Assembly (NCBI GenBank): GCA_025667525.1
Contig: CM046878.1
Span: 402,063,275-402,127,274 of the forward strand
Length of the DNA: 64,000 bases
DNA from: Glebionis coronaria
Taxonomy: Eukaryota > Streptophyta > Magnoliopsida > Asterales > Asteraceae
Direction of reading: 5' to 3'
Under the pieces are notes generated by a model. The model was not told where the DNA came from. It saw nothing but the letters and a program-made list of their open reading frames with translations, and searched no databases. Position numbers and translations under genes: made by a program. Numbering within the stretch: the stretch's first letter is position 1; each line of letters opens with the position of its first letter. This document shows positions 1 to 11,521 of this stretch, one piece after another.

Positions 1-771
1 GAAAGGACGATACAAACACTAGAAGATATGTTAAGAGCTTGTGTGTTAGATTTTGGTAAGAATTGGGATAAACATTTGCCGTTAGCAGAGTTTTCTTATA
101 ACAATAGTTACCATTCTAGTATTAAGGCTGCACCGTTTAAAGTTTTGTATGGTAGGAAGTGTAGATCTCCTGTATGTTGGAGTGAAGTTGGGGATATCCA
201 GCTCACGGGACCGGAATTGATCCGGGAGACTATGGAGATGATAGTTCAGATTAAGAATAGGTTGTTGGCTGCCCGTAGTAGACAGAAAAGTTACACGGAT
301 GTGCGGCAGAAGCCGATGGAGTTTAAAGTGGTTGACCGAGTAATGTTGAAAGTATGGCCATGGAAAGGCGTTATAAGATTTGGAAAGCGAGGAAAATTGA
401 ATCCCCGCTATATTGGACCCTTTAAGATTTTATCTAGAGTAGGTCTGGTGGCTTACAAACTAGAGTTACCCCCAGAACTTCATGGTGTTCACAACACATT
501 CCATGTATCTAGTCTGAAGAAATGTCTAGCAGTGAGTGATGAGAAAATTTCGTTGGATAAGGTTCGAATAGATGGGAAGTTGCATTTTATCGAAGAACCC
601 GTAGAGGTTATGGATCGTGAGGTAAAGCAACTGAAACAAAGTCGGATACCTATTGTCAAGATCCGATGGAATTCAAAGCATGGACCGGAATATACTTGGG
701 AACGAGAGGATGAAATGTGGAAGAAATATCCGCACCTCTTTGATTTCAATAAGAAACGGACATCAAAATGA
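1..771 (+). CDS. pol: Ty3/gypsy integrase C-terminus with chromodomain-like tail (partial)
   Basis: The frame is open from base 1, so the 5' end is cut by the window and the ATG at 28 is internal. It begins in the integrase core, just after the catalytic glutamate region ([14 protein letters not shown]), and continues through the conserved [15 protein letters not shown] and [12 protein letters not shown] blocks. The GPF(K/R)I block and the FHVSSLKK block follow. The last 60 or so residues ([13 protein letters not shown] to [17 protein letters not shown]) form the chromodomain-like module typical of Tekay/Del chromoviruses, thought to guide integration into particular chromatin. No stop or frameshift is visible, so this is the best preserved pol piece of its family in the window. 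The stop is at 769-771, about 40 bp before the LTR, the usual spacing. Confidence 0.9.
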   Translation, partial: ERTIQTLEDMLRACVLDFGKNWDKHLPLAEFSYNNSYHSSIKAAPFKVLYGRKCRSPVCWSEVGDIQLTGPELIRETMEMIVQIKNRLLAARSRQKSYTDVRQKPMEFKVVDRVMLKVWPWKGVIRFGKRGKLNPRYIGPFKILSRVGLVAYKLELPPELHGVHNTFHVSSLKKCLAVSDEKISLDKVRIDGKLHFIEEPVEVMDREVKQLKQSRIPIVKIRWNSKHGPEYTWEREDEMWKKYPHLFDFNKKRTSK

Positions 772-792
772 AATGGATCACGAGGACGTTGA

Positions 793-812
793 TCCCTTTT
801 AGGAGGAAAAGC
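793..812 (+). promoter_or_regulatory. Polypurine tract of E1
   Basis: A purine-rich run (AGGAGGAAAAG) ends directly before the LTR start TGTGACA at 813, as expected for the plus-strand primer of reverse transcription. Confidence 0.75.
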
Positions 813-3800
813 TGTGACAATCTAAATTTTCTCGTATAATATTTTGAAACCTATTTTTTTGTTGGTTGATGAACTCACAATTTACGGATTTAATTTGGGC
901 TTACGTGCATAATTTAGCGTCCTTTACGACTAAACCGGAAACCTTAGGATTACGTATTTACGTTTTTGAACTCCGTTTTTGATGAGACAATTTTTATTAG
1001 ATTCGTTTTGTGCCGTTGATTCATAATTTATAAAAACGTTTTCGTAAAACGACCCGAGGGCACGCAAATCGAGGAAACTAGAATCGAGGAATACCCGTAA
1101 ATTAGCGGGATGGGACAAAATAATTTATCCCACCCCACTAACTATGGGACGGCCAAACTTGGACACCACATCAAAGATGTGGCATCCTTACACTCATTAA
1201 GTTTACACTTGTAAACTTAAGCTTCATTTTGAAGCTACTCTTCCCACTAAGCTAACAAAAACCATCTAACCTTCTCATTTACCACCATTCATACATGCAA
1301 ACAACTCTCAAAACTCTCTCATCTCACCCCATTGCCGTCCCACATTCACCATTCAAACACCCTATTTGATCTTTTCTAGCCACATGATACATGTTATCTA
1401 GCTATATTATGGAGAAACCTTAAAGCCTTGATTGATTGGTGGCCATTTTAACAACAAAGGTGGTGATTTGCTTGTGTCCTAGGGCTGATTTCTCAACAAA
1501 CTTTCTTGGTGATTGATGATCTTGGAGATATATTTGGTGTTCATCAAGTTGTTGTCTTCCAAAAACAAGATATAATCTTGGTTGGTAAAGAAGATCATCC
1601 TTTCCATTTCTCTTGTTATTTTTGTAAAGATCAAATGTATTTTATTTCTTGTTGTATATGTATATGATGAATATATGATGATAAAAATGTTGTGTGGGGA
1701 TCAAGTGTTGATAAATATGCTTAAAAAGATGAATAACCATAAGAAACAAGGCTAAAATCATGCTTAAATTGTTGGCTGTATAAAAACAGTAAGTAACCAA
1801 GACTTAAACTGATAAAATTTCATGGTGGAATCCATTTACAGTAAGTATAAGATGTCATACACATGTGAGAGTTGGCCATGCAATGGAATCATTAAAATGA
1901 GTGAGATATGATCAAAACAAGATGAGTGTGCTAATCTGAATAGTCTGTTTTGTAGGGACTGTTAAGGATAGTTAAACATACAATGAGTAGTAGATATACC
2001 TAACTTAATTGTAGCACATAATATGAAGTTCATGCCATCCAAAAATGAGCTTCTAATTCATTGTAGAACTCTAGATATGATAAAAATGGTGAAGATGAAA
2101 CTAAAAATCAGATTTTGAAGAATTAATGTTTAATACTATTATATAAGCACTCAAATAATATAGTATAAAATATGAAATTAAAACCCACTAACTTATAAAT
2201 TTCATTTATATAAATATGTATAAGGTTAAATAAATAGACACTTTATAAAAATGGTAGTTGAATAAGATTTATAAGTTATAAAAACTATAAACATGATTTT
2301 TACGACTTTTTCGGCTATTACCGTAAAATTAACGTTTTTCGCCAATTAAAACTTAGACGATCAAACCCGTCTAATGTAAATTTTTTAAAAGTCATATACT
2401 GATATATAAGTATCTAATACAAGTAAAAACTGATAAAACCCGAACTATAGGACATACGGACATTAACGAGCTAAGTTAGTATATTGGACTAATAATTTAA
2501 CTAAAGAAGTTAAACACTTATAAAAAGTACTTATTGGGCTTAACCCATTTGGGCCCAACATGTAAAGTGTAAATACTGATAATACAAGTATAAAATGGAT
2601 TAATACAAGTTAATGAACTTATAATAGGCTTATTGGACATAAAACAAGTAAATAGGTAAAACTAGTAAACTAGTAAAAAGTTACCAATACATAAACACTA
2701 AAATGAGTAAATAAGAATACATAAACCCACTTGATCATCATCATATGTACAAAATCATCATATGTATATTTGTTATTTTGATAAAGTCATTGGACATAAG
2801 TCTAAGACCAATTATTATTTATATAGGTTTCCGTGACCGAAGCACGCCCGTAGCCGATAATCCGCCTTTCATTATCAACGTGAGTTCATAGCCTCACACT
2901 CTTTTAAATGTTTTATAAAATGATTTGTAAACCCCCGAGGGAGATAACATGCTAGTTTTTGATAAAAATAGAACACAAGTAGTCCCGATGGTATGCTTAA
3001 TGATATGGACCCGAATGATGCTATGACCCTATAAACGAGATAAAAAGGATTATTAGTAGTTAGGTTATGTCACTCAAAGTCCCATTAGCATGAATTGTGA
3101 ACTACCGGGATTTGGTAGACGCTTATGCATACGATAGTACTATTTGGGGACGATCACCCCAGTTCGCGCCTTGACGGTTGATCCCCGTCGTACCACATTG
3201 ATTGGTAAGCGAATTTATGTATGAGAATATTTACATAGCGTGATTTTTGTGACGACACGCTAACTTAGATGGGCAAATTGTTTGTCGGGTTCGCGGCCCG
3301 TTATTGTGATAGTAAGGTAACAATGTCATGCGGCTAATAATAATCCAAATGTATTTCAATACAATACGATAACGATGCTAATAACGATAATAATATTACC
3401 TATAATGGTAATATTGAGGCTACGGTCTCATGGACGGTTTAAGATGTATGCTTTGATTTATATATTGCCTGACTAGCAATACGAGGACTTACTTCCGATA
3501 TTATACTTGTGTTCTGATTTCAACGATTGTTTTATATAATGATTTTATTAAACTCTATGAATTCACTCGACATTCGCTGATATGATTTTTGCATGTTTTT
3601 ATCTCAGGTGCTTGAAGGTAATCCGGATGGAGATCGACTATGATGGCCCACATAATATTAAAAATGTTCATTCGATCTATGTTTTGTAAACTTAATGACC
3701 TGTATAATTTGGGACCTGTTGTACACTTTAAAACTTTTTATCGAATGAATGTATGTTGAACCTTGTACAACCATTTTTATGTGTTGTCTATGATTGGAGT

Positions 3801-3869
3801 TATTGTTCTATCCCGTAACACTCTAAAAGACCCTTCCGCTGTACCGATACGAAAAATGAGAGTGTTACA
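813..3869 (+). repeat. 3' LTR of E1 (about 3.06 kb)
   Basis: The LTR runs from TGTGACA (after the polypurine tract) to TGTTACA (before the resumption of copia gag), giving short inverted TGT...ACA ends. It is long, AT-rich and has no coding capacity. A possible TATA element lies near 1028 and three close hairpins at 1166-1236. A donor-like GTGAGTTCATA begins at 2880. The motif CAGGTGCTTGAAGG begins at 3605, about 260 bp before the LTR end, and has counterparts in the other Tekay-type LTRs here. The exact start could be off by a few bases because the second LTR is not visible. Confidence 0.85.
1166..1236 (+). other. Three adjacent hairpins in the E1 LTR
   Basis: Three perfect inverted repeats follow one another. 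A 7-bp stem CCACATC with loop AAA is at 1166-1182. A 10-bp stem TTAAGTTTAC with loop ACTT is at 1197-1220. A 7-bp stem AGCTTCA with loop TTT is at 1220-1236. They lie about 150-200 bp after a TATA-like site, so they would fall in the transcribed R/U5 part. Function is unknown. Confidence 0.7.
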
Positions 3870-4564
3870 TACTCCTCGTCATCACTATCTGAGGAACTAT
3901 CATTATCGCTTTGTGCCTTCTTGGCTTTGAGATCAAGAGACTTCCTTTCACTCTTGGTCTTTACCAATTCCGAGTCCTTCAAAATTATCATCTCATGAAC
4001 CTTCAAGTTGCCTATGAGTTCATCGAGTGATAAAGTTGAGAGATCTTTCGATTCTTCGATCGCCGTGACCTTTGCTCTCCACTTCGGATGTAAGGCCCTA
4101 AGAAACTTCCTAACATTGTTCTTGCTAGATAAACCTTCATCAAGTGCTTTTAGACTAGTAATAATAGTGTTAAATCTAGCAAAAGCACTTTCAATAGCTC
4201 CATCTTCTAAGATGACAAATTGTTCATATTGTTGGACAAGAAGATCGATTTTGCTTTCTTTGACTTGGCTATTACCTTGGTGGGTTACTAAAAGAGTGTT
4301 CCAAATATCTTTAGCGGTTCCACACATAAAAATCCTTTCATACTCTTTCTTAGGTAAAGCATTATAAATCACCATTTTAGCCTTATTATTTTTTGAAAGT
4401 TTCTTTTTAGTATCATCATTAGCTTTGTCAAAAGTGACCAATTCCTTTGTTTTAGAAACTTCATTAAATTGATAAGGTAAAAAATCACCATTGGTAATAA
4501 CATGCCAAATATCTAAATCTTTTGATTTCACATAAGTCTCAAATCTATTTTCCAATAAATAAAA
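3870..4564 (-). pseudogene. gag: Copia gag N-terminal part (UBN2-type), truncated by E1
   Basis: Reading from about 4555 the peptide begins [18 protein letters not shown]. It has the copia gag UBN2 core: [15 protein letters not shown], then [62 protein letters not shown] and [13 protein letters not shown], ending in a Ser/Asp/Glu tract. In relatives a zinc knuckle, protease, integrase and RT follow; here E1 cuts the reading frame at 3870, so residues beyond that point come from LTR sequence. No ATG is in frame at the N-terminus and a TAG lies just upstream, so the start is lost or degraded. Gag would form the virus-like particle in the cytoplasm; this copy is dead. Confidence 0.88.
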
Positions 4565-4682
4565 CTATCGGTTTCAAAAAGTGGTGGTATTTGCATAGAT
4601 TGCCCTTCTAGGTACTTGTTGGAATCCATAGATCGATTCAAGTTTTAAAATACAATATACTTTAAAAATACTTGAGCAACCC

Positions 4683-4694
4683 GCTCTGATACCA
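4683..4694 (-). promoter_or_regulatory. Primer binding site of copia D (initiator tRNA-Met)
   Basis: The minus strand reads TGGTATCAGAGC, the standard complement of the 3' end of initiator tRNA-Met used by copia elements. It lies two bases downstream of the LTR end (CTACA at 4697). Confidence 0.92.
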
Positions 4695-4696
4695 AT

Positions 4697-5924
4697 TGTA
4701 GAAACTAGAAGGGGGGGGGGGCGGTTGAATAGTTTCTTATATTTACTTGTTAAATGACGGTTTTCAAAAAATCTTTTTCTCAAAAACTTAGACTTAAAGA
4801 AATAAGTGAAATCTTCTTATGCACAATATGAACAATGATAGTGTAATTTAAACTAATACTAACTAATATATATGCACAAAGAATAAAGAATTTAAAGAGT
4901 TAAGGGTAAAGAAAGATCAAACCAAACACCAAGGATTTATAGTGGTTCGACAACGAAGCTCACTCCTCGTTCCTACTCCACTCCTCGAGTACTCCTTACT
5001 CGAGAGTTCACTACACAACAAGCTCCTTATGGTGGAGAAAACCGTACACGTCGCTTAACCAATTTCCGACCCTAAGCTAAAAGTCGAGCCCTAATCGTAG
5101 CTAGGACCAATCTACACAACTATACTTAGTACATACACAACTTCCAAATAGACACAACTACTTGGATCTTCACAACTATTACACAACAACAAATGTATAA
5201 GATTTGATCTTCAAAGGATCTTTGGTAGTGGTATCAACACTTCACAATGATAGTGTTCTTCTCTTTGCACTTGAAGAGGAAGGGATGGTGGAGATAGATT
5301 CACTTCTAAACAAGTAGTAATCAATCAAATAATCAAGGATTTGAGTGATTTAAGAAGTATGTTTGAATCTGGAAATTTGTGTGCAAAAGAGGTGAATTGA
5401 AAATATGAGAAAGGTCCACTATTTATAGGACAAAGGGCCAACGGCTATATCTGCCCGCGGTTCCTTATCTTAGCCCGCGGTACCTTATCGATAAGGAACC
5501 GCCTAGGAGCTAAGGAACCGCCGGGCTAGACTCCGCTCCCTTTTTGTCCTTTAGTGGTGGAGGTCATATCTGGTTATAAAATATCCGGAAAGGATATTCC
5601 AAATCAAAAGGGAATATGCCATTTTCAAATTTTCAAATATTTAATTTAATAAAACATTTTCTTAAAAATAAAGTTTAATTAAAAACTTGTCACACTTAAT
5701 AAAAAGTGAGTTTTAAGAAAAGATTAAATCACTTGATCACTTGATTAGGTTAGTACTTGTTTATTCATACCTTAAGTGAAAATGGGTAAAATGAAAAATA
5801 CTTGAACTCAAGAATTCGTTTTTCGTTGTTTTTGTAAATGCTTGTTTTTACATATTGTCGTAATCAAAACTAAGCGAGACCGAAAAATGCAAGTAACGTT
5901 TTTAGGCATTATTGCATTAACACA
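4697..5924 (-). repeat. 5' LTR of copia D (about 1.23 kb)
   Basis: The inner end is fixed by the PBS (minus strand ...TTCTACA at 4697). The outer end is placed at 5924, where the minus strand starts TGTGTTAATGC, giving TGT...ACA ends; 5922 is also possible. A run of 12 C (minus strand) sits close to the inner end. A TATA box is at 5421-5427. Confidence 0.7.
5421..5427 (-). promoter_or_regulatory. TATA box of the copia D LTR
   Basis: The minus strand reads CCTATAAATAG. It sits in the middle of the LTR, where the U3/R boundary is expected. Confidence 0.6.
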
Positions 5925-8260
5925 ACTCAATGTGGAGAACAAAAATTATCGATAAACTTGACAAGGACTAGTACGAATAAATTATGTGAATTATTTTGTC
6001 GATTGTGAAAAGTGAGCATTGCTAACAAATGAAATGCACTATTGACTAATTTGTTGGTTATGGAAGTAAATAACGATAACAAACGAAATGCACTATGGAC
6101 TACCAATATATAACTACAACCTCAAAGAGTCAAATTATACTGAAAAGGAGGATGCAACCGTTGGTTTCGAGACGTACGTAGCCTGATCAACTACGTATGA
6201 TCGTGGTCGAACGCGAGTATGCTCATAGTAGTCATCATAAAAATGAAATATATTAGTAGAATATATTCAAGTTGCCCTATTCGTCAAAGAAAAATTTATT
6301 ATGTGCCATGAACGTCGAACATCTTTATACCGTCTTAAGTAAAACCGTTGAGTACGCGATACGAGTAAACCTAGTACAATTATTTTCTTCGCTACTATTA
6401 CATACAAAAGCGTATATGACACAAAAATACTAAGAGCGCCGCTTGTTTTTACGACAACTAAACTCAAATAATTTAGAGTTGGAAAATCGAAAACAAATTT
6501 TAAATGATAAGGAGGATAACGAAATGTCATTTGAGTAAGACCTAAATTTAACGGATATTGAGAAATCACCGTAACTTAACCCATGTTAAGGAACAATTGG
6601 GTCAAGATAAGCATGCTTTTGTATATAATTGGAATACTGAACCCACGCGGACAAAAATCTATTTTATCTAACGATGTCTGAGCATCACACCATACTCATA
6701 GGCTTAAGAAATATTATATACTTTCTTCATAGAAGGAATCCGAACGAACTATAATTTAAATATATTATAAATTGAGCACCCATTTTCCCATCCACGAAAA
6801 AGGAGATAAACGAGGAGGAACGTAAACTAAATTGATTAATTAATGAAATTGTCTAATAATTGAATGTTACATAAAAGGAAGAAACGTCTTAACCACCATG
6901 TGTTAGGACGACCAATTGTTCTAGATTTTTGGGAAACCGATTCAAGAAACCTTGACGCACACGCTACGTATCACTACCAAGTAGACGGTTAATATGAGCG
7001 GGATTAATCAAACTATGTGGGACGATTTTCAAATGTGCGATATATAGTCATCTAGGTGAAAGATGACAATACACGACACTTTAAAGTTGAAGTAATACGC
7101 GGGACGACGCGAAAGTTAATAATGAGAAAAACTCACTAAACAAAACCGATATCGTCAAGAAAAATTTGATATACAAGAAAAGACTTGTGGAACGCTATAG
7201 AACCATGTACAAGTCGGAAATTTTTTTTGCTCGTTTTAATCCTATCAAGATTATAGTAATTTTAATCTAGGCAACCAACTAAAGAAAAATGAACGCATTG
7301 AGCACCATGAAAGGAAGATAAAAATTTAACTGACCTCTTGTTTTGATAACGACATCGACGTGCTAGTTTTGAGGACAAAACTCAATTTAAGGGATTACGA
7401 ATGTCACAAACGTGAATTTTAAATCTATTTAATTTACCTGAAACGCAATAGTTCGGGTTAGACTTGTGTGTCTATTGATGTTCCCGATTGATTACGCGTA
7501 ATGGTGTACGAATTTAAATTTTTTATGAATGACAATCATGAATGTTTAAGTGAATGACTATTAAACGTTACGTTACTTGTTAGGAATTTTTGTTCTAAGA
7601 AATGACATTAAGTTTTATCAACGTAATATCATTTAAGATATTCGCAACATAAAGCAAATATTTGTTTTACTCCGTCTATATTAACGACAGATTTAAATTT
7701 TTCACATTTACCAAATTCACTAAACTATTGCTTGAAAACCCCCTCAAACACAATACTACAGATAAACCTTTAAACTTTACTTTTACATTTACATAAATTA
7801 AATTACAAAAACAAAACCATGTAACCTTCCATAATATTGTTTCACTTTTACAAGGACAAAAATACAACAAAATACTTTAATACTACTTCCTTTATAAACA
7901 CACAATCGGTCCCCTACTCTCTTTGCTTCCCACTTTTCTTGCTCCTCCCCACATACTCCAAATTTGTACATCACCCTATCCTTAATGAACTTGTACTCTT
8001 GTCCCTTTTTCTTTCTCTATTGCCCAACGTATACCAGTTTATACTCATAATTTCTTTGAATTAAAAATGTATACACACTCCAACAAATGCAAGTACTCTA
8101 CTTTTTCTCTTTTCTTTCCTGCCACCCGTCGCCCTCACTATGTTTTGTCTTTCCCCATGTTTATCATAATGAACCATGGTACCTTCTAGTTATCAATTTG
8201 GTCCCAAGCGAACTTGATCACTTAGAAACCTTAACTAACTTTTAAAGACCTACTTACTAC
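5925..8260. other. AT-rich sequence with no recognisable gene
   Basis: I find no open frame above about 100 codons and no motif I can assign. The stretch may be the decayed internal part of the element whose LTR ends at 11521, or older intergenic DNA. The LTR of that element may begin somewhere after about 7600, but I could not fix its start. Confidence 0.5.
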
Positions 8261-11200
8261 CCAACTTCCCTATAAATACCAACAAAGGTATCACAATAGA
8301 CACACTTACAAAACACACGTAGCACAACTCTCCCTTTCCCCCTGTGGTGTTTTGAACGCGACTAATAAAAGAAGAAAAGGGTTGAACTACTTACAAGTTA
8401 TGGGAAGTGATTAGAGTAAGAACCATAGTGTCGATTCGGGTTAAGTTAAATAGGACTCGTGGTCTTACCCATCTACATCTCGCGTCATTTCTAGGACCTT
8501 TGTAAGTCACCATAGCCTTTGCTCATTTTATTTTGGTTGATATTCATACTTGCTAAACACTTGAACAACCTAAAAATATTACATAAGTAAATCACGATTT
8601 GGGCTTTGATGTGATACGAATGACCTAAAAACTAAAGAGACCCACTAACGAGTAAACAAATTGAGTAAACGTATGTGAGGGTCGAATATAAGATGAGAAG
8701 TATGGTGATGTGTTATAAAACAAATATGATCTTATGTAGTGAACGGATATGACGCTTATGTGAAGAACATATATGATTTGATACAATTAAGTTAGGTTTA
8801 AATGGAATGCAAAGGTGATTTTATGTGCTATAAAGCTCGCATCATGTGTTTAACCACAGTTATCTGTCCTTTTCTTCATGTCTTCATGATTGTGAATGTA
8901 TGTAAAGTTACAAGCGTGTCGACTATATGCTAAACCTAGGAGAAACTATACATGTTGAAATGAGAATGACTACTTGCTTAACCCTATGAAGAAACATGAT
9001 AACTCTCTTATCATAACCACACCTACTAATGATGAACTTTCTATTTTGGAAACTTGGATGAAAGGTAATATGATGAGCCGTATAAACTAGGGTTGAGATA
9101 TCTTTCTAAAACATGACACTACCACATTTCTAGAGGACTTAAAACCATGTAAAAAAATGACAAATGAATAAGCAAGAATAAGTGAAAAACCAACTTGTGT
9201 GTGCGTGTGGGCGTGTTCAAATATTAAGAGACCATGCGTCCTTGCTTCTATACATAGGTTATGTATGCATGAGATTATGTGAACTTGCATGAAATACTTG
9301 GTTGGAATACTTGAAATCAAACGCAACATAGTAAGAACCAAAGACAGTGAAAACAGTTTAATTCCCTCAAACAAGTTTTATGTACTCCCTGTGAATGGAG
9401 CCCCTTTCTTTCCTATTTTTAGTGAGCTGTGCAAACATGACAGAATTAGTACTAAGTACCACTGTGGGGAACAACAGTAGACGTCTAAATGTGTGTAGTC
9501 ATGTATGTATAGGCTTGGATGCGAGAATAGGTTTGCCATGAGGAAAATACATAGGTATAATAACGTGAATGTATATATGTAGAAACGTAGCAACAGGTGT
9601 GAAGCCTTATGGCTATGTGCGTGCTTATAGCAACAAGAGAAAACTAGAATGCATGTTCACATGCTAACAAAACAAGCCTTTGTTTGAATATGACTGTTTG
9701 TAAATTAGTACATGTGTAAGGGGGTAATAATATTAATCAATGGATTGTCCTTTTGCTCCTGATGTTACAACGATAGACATATGAGTGTGAAATCATAAAC
9801 TATAACAAATGAACTTTGCCTGAGGATTGTGGCTTGCTTAAAAACGTGATGTATGCTTAAAGTACATCAAAAAATAATATGTGTGTCGTTTTGTTTGAAT
9901 AAAAGAAAGTAATATCACTATACTAGTAACAGTGGACTACAAAAGGAAACTTACAACTCCTCATGAAATAATAAAGTGAATGAGTACACCTAAAAGGACA
10001 ACTATTGTGTCATAATATGCACACAAATATGAAACTAAAACACAGGGAACAAGAAAGTTATGTCCTTCCCATGCCTTGTTTGGACATATAGGTGTGAACA
10101 CAAAACTAGTGATATTCTTTAATTTACAAAATACTTACATTTAAAAAACTCGACCCATAGAGCTTACTTTGTGCTATATTTTTACCCGTCAAATGAACGT
10201 GCCCCGACCATCTAAAAATACCTAGTTAAAGTTGACATGGTCTAGTTTGCAACGTGTTTTTCCGTTTGTCCTAAAGATTAAGTAACGAACCCGAAATTAA
10301 TTTCTAAAAATGCTTGCTTGACACTTAGAAATAATTGAAACATTACTTGTTTATTTTACTTGTGAGTGCACCACTTGCATAATTATTTACCATACTTAGA
10401 GACTATATTAAAATGTGATATTTCTCAAATATCGAAGAACTCACGGTCTAGTTTTTATAATGAGAACCGAATTATTTTTCGGACTAATAAATAACGAGTT
10501 ATTAAAGCCCAAAGTCGACCCCGTGACTAAAATGGACGAACTTGAAAAATGTATAAAAACATTTTATGAATTGATAGCAAGTATAAATTATCAACCATGT
10601 GCATTGTCTGTTATTATTGCTTGTATTTAGCCTAAGTACGGATATTTTACTTAGGTTACGAGTAGATTGTTTGCGCATTGTTTTGCGTGCCTTGATATTC
10701 CGTGCTATCCTTGTTGATCATATTTACCTACTTCATCGAGGTGAGTTTCATAGCCCCACTTTTAATTGTTATAACTATTTTGGGGTGAGAACATTGCTTG
10801 TTTTAAACTGATGAAAATAAGTGCTAAAACTTGATACGTTTGCCTACATGATGTCTAAGTAGCGATATCCCTAGATGCTTTAGCCCACTATCGTGAACCG
10901 TTAATTACTTCGTGTAAGCGCAAATGTTATGGATAGATCTATCGGGATTAACCTCCCTATCTAATTTTGTTGTGTAGCCAAAGTTAGATACACTTACATT
11001 TGAGGATTTACAAATGCTTCGGGATAGGCATTTGCTCGGGCTCTTATTATATCTTGTTTGTTTAGGTTAACGCTTTGGTGTCACGAGCTTAGACGTAGGT
11101 GATTAAAACGTATACCTTTGATTATAATTTTGTATTCGTTACAAGATTATATGTTGGTTACCTTGAAAATCTTATAGTTCATCACACTATTTAAACTTAA

Positions 11201-11521
11201 ACCTATGAACTCACTAACCTTTGGGTTGACGTTTTAGCAATTTTTTTTCTCAGGTATCAAGACGGAGGAGTGACGTGGTTATGCATGGGAGATTTTTAAA
11301 TGAAAATGGTCGTGACTAGTGTATGGATATTTGGATCAATGTTAAAGTCTTTTGAAATGATGTTTTATTATGATCTTGTGTAATTCGCTTCTAAACAAGT
11401 TTATGCTTTTAATTAAAAGAAAACGGCTTTTAAATAGTCGTTCTTTCTATCTATGTCTTGTGATAGTCATGACCGTCGCACCCCATTGTGTTGCCTTACT
11501 CTGATAAATTGGGGGTGTGAC
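8261..11521 (+). repeat. Ancient Tekay-type LTR E2, 5' boundary not determined
   Basis: The 3' end is GGGGGTGTGACA at 11510-11521. A TATA box (TATAAATA, 8271-8278) is followed by a C/T-rich leader, as in an R region. Two blocks match E3 at the nucleotide level. The first is CGTGAACCGTTAATT with its downstream ATCGGGATTAAC (about 10893-10950, compared with 15995-16055 in E3). The second is GTGAGTTTCATAGCC (10741) with CAGGTATCAAG (11251). No primer site follows the 3' end, so this is a 3' LTR or a solo LTR. It is strongly diverged and non-coding. The true start lies upstream of 8261. Confidence 0.6.
8271..8278 (+). promoter_or_regulatory. TATA box of LTR E2
   Basis: TATAAATA followed within about 60 bp by a pyrimidine-rich stretch, matching the position of promoters in related LTRs. 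Confidence 0.5.

Larger units (their letters stand above)
1..3869 (+). mobile_element. Tekay/Del-type Ty3-gypsy element E1, 3' part
   Basis: This is the 3' part of a chromodomain-type Ty3/gypsy LTR retrotransposon: an open integrase tail (1-771), a polypurine tract and a complete 3' LTR ending at 3869. The 5' LTR, gag and most of pol lie outside the window. Base 3870 is the first base of the copia gag it interrupts, in the opposite orientation, so the element inserted into copia D. The five bases after the LTR, TACTC, should recur before its 5' LTR, which cannot be seen here. The Tekay/Del assignment rests on the integrase tail and the LTR ends (TGTGACA...TGTTACA). Confidence 0.88.
3870..5924 (-). 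mobile_element. Ty1/copia element D, 5' end only (minus strand)
   Basis: In minus orientation the order is LTR (5924 to 4697), initiator-tRNA-Met primer binding site, short leader, then the N-terminal half of gag. Gag is cut at 3870 by element E1, and the rest of D lies beyond the left edge. The gag type and the PBS identify Ty1/copia. The outer LTR boundary (5922-5924) is inferred from the TG...CA rule because the other LTR is absent. Confidence 0.75.

Noticed and set aside
4710..4721. G12 run in copia D as a polypurine tract
   Set aside because: It lies inside the LTR next to the primer-site end and on the wrong side for plus-strand priming.
6000..6010. GATTG before TGAAAAGTG as left boundary and duplication for LTR E2
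   Set aside because: It would give a 5.5-kb LTR and no supporting TGTCACA-type start; a 5-bp match is expected by chance.
7676..8064. Short frames on both strands near 7.7-8.1 kb
   Set aside because: Under 80 codons, low complexity, and located just upstream of an LTR promoter.
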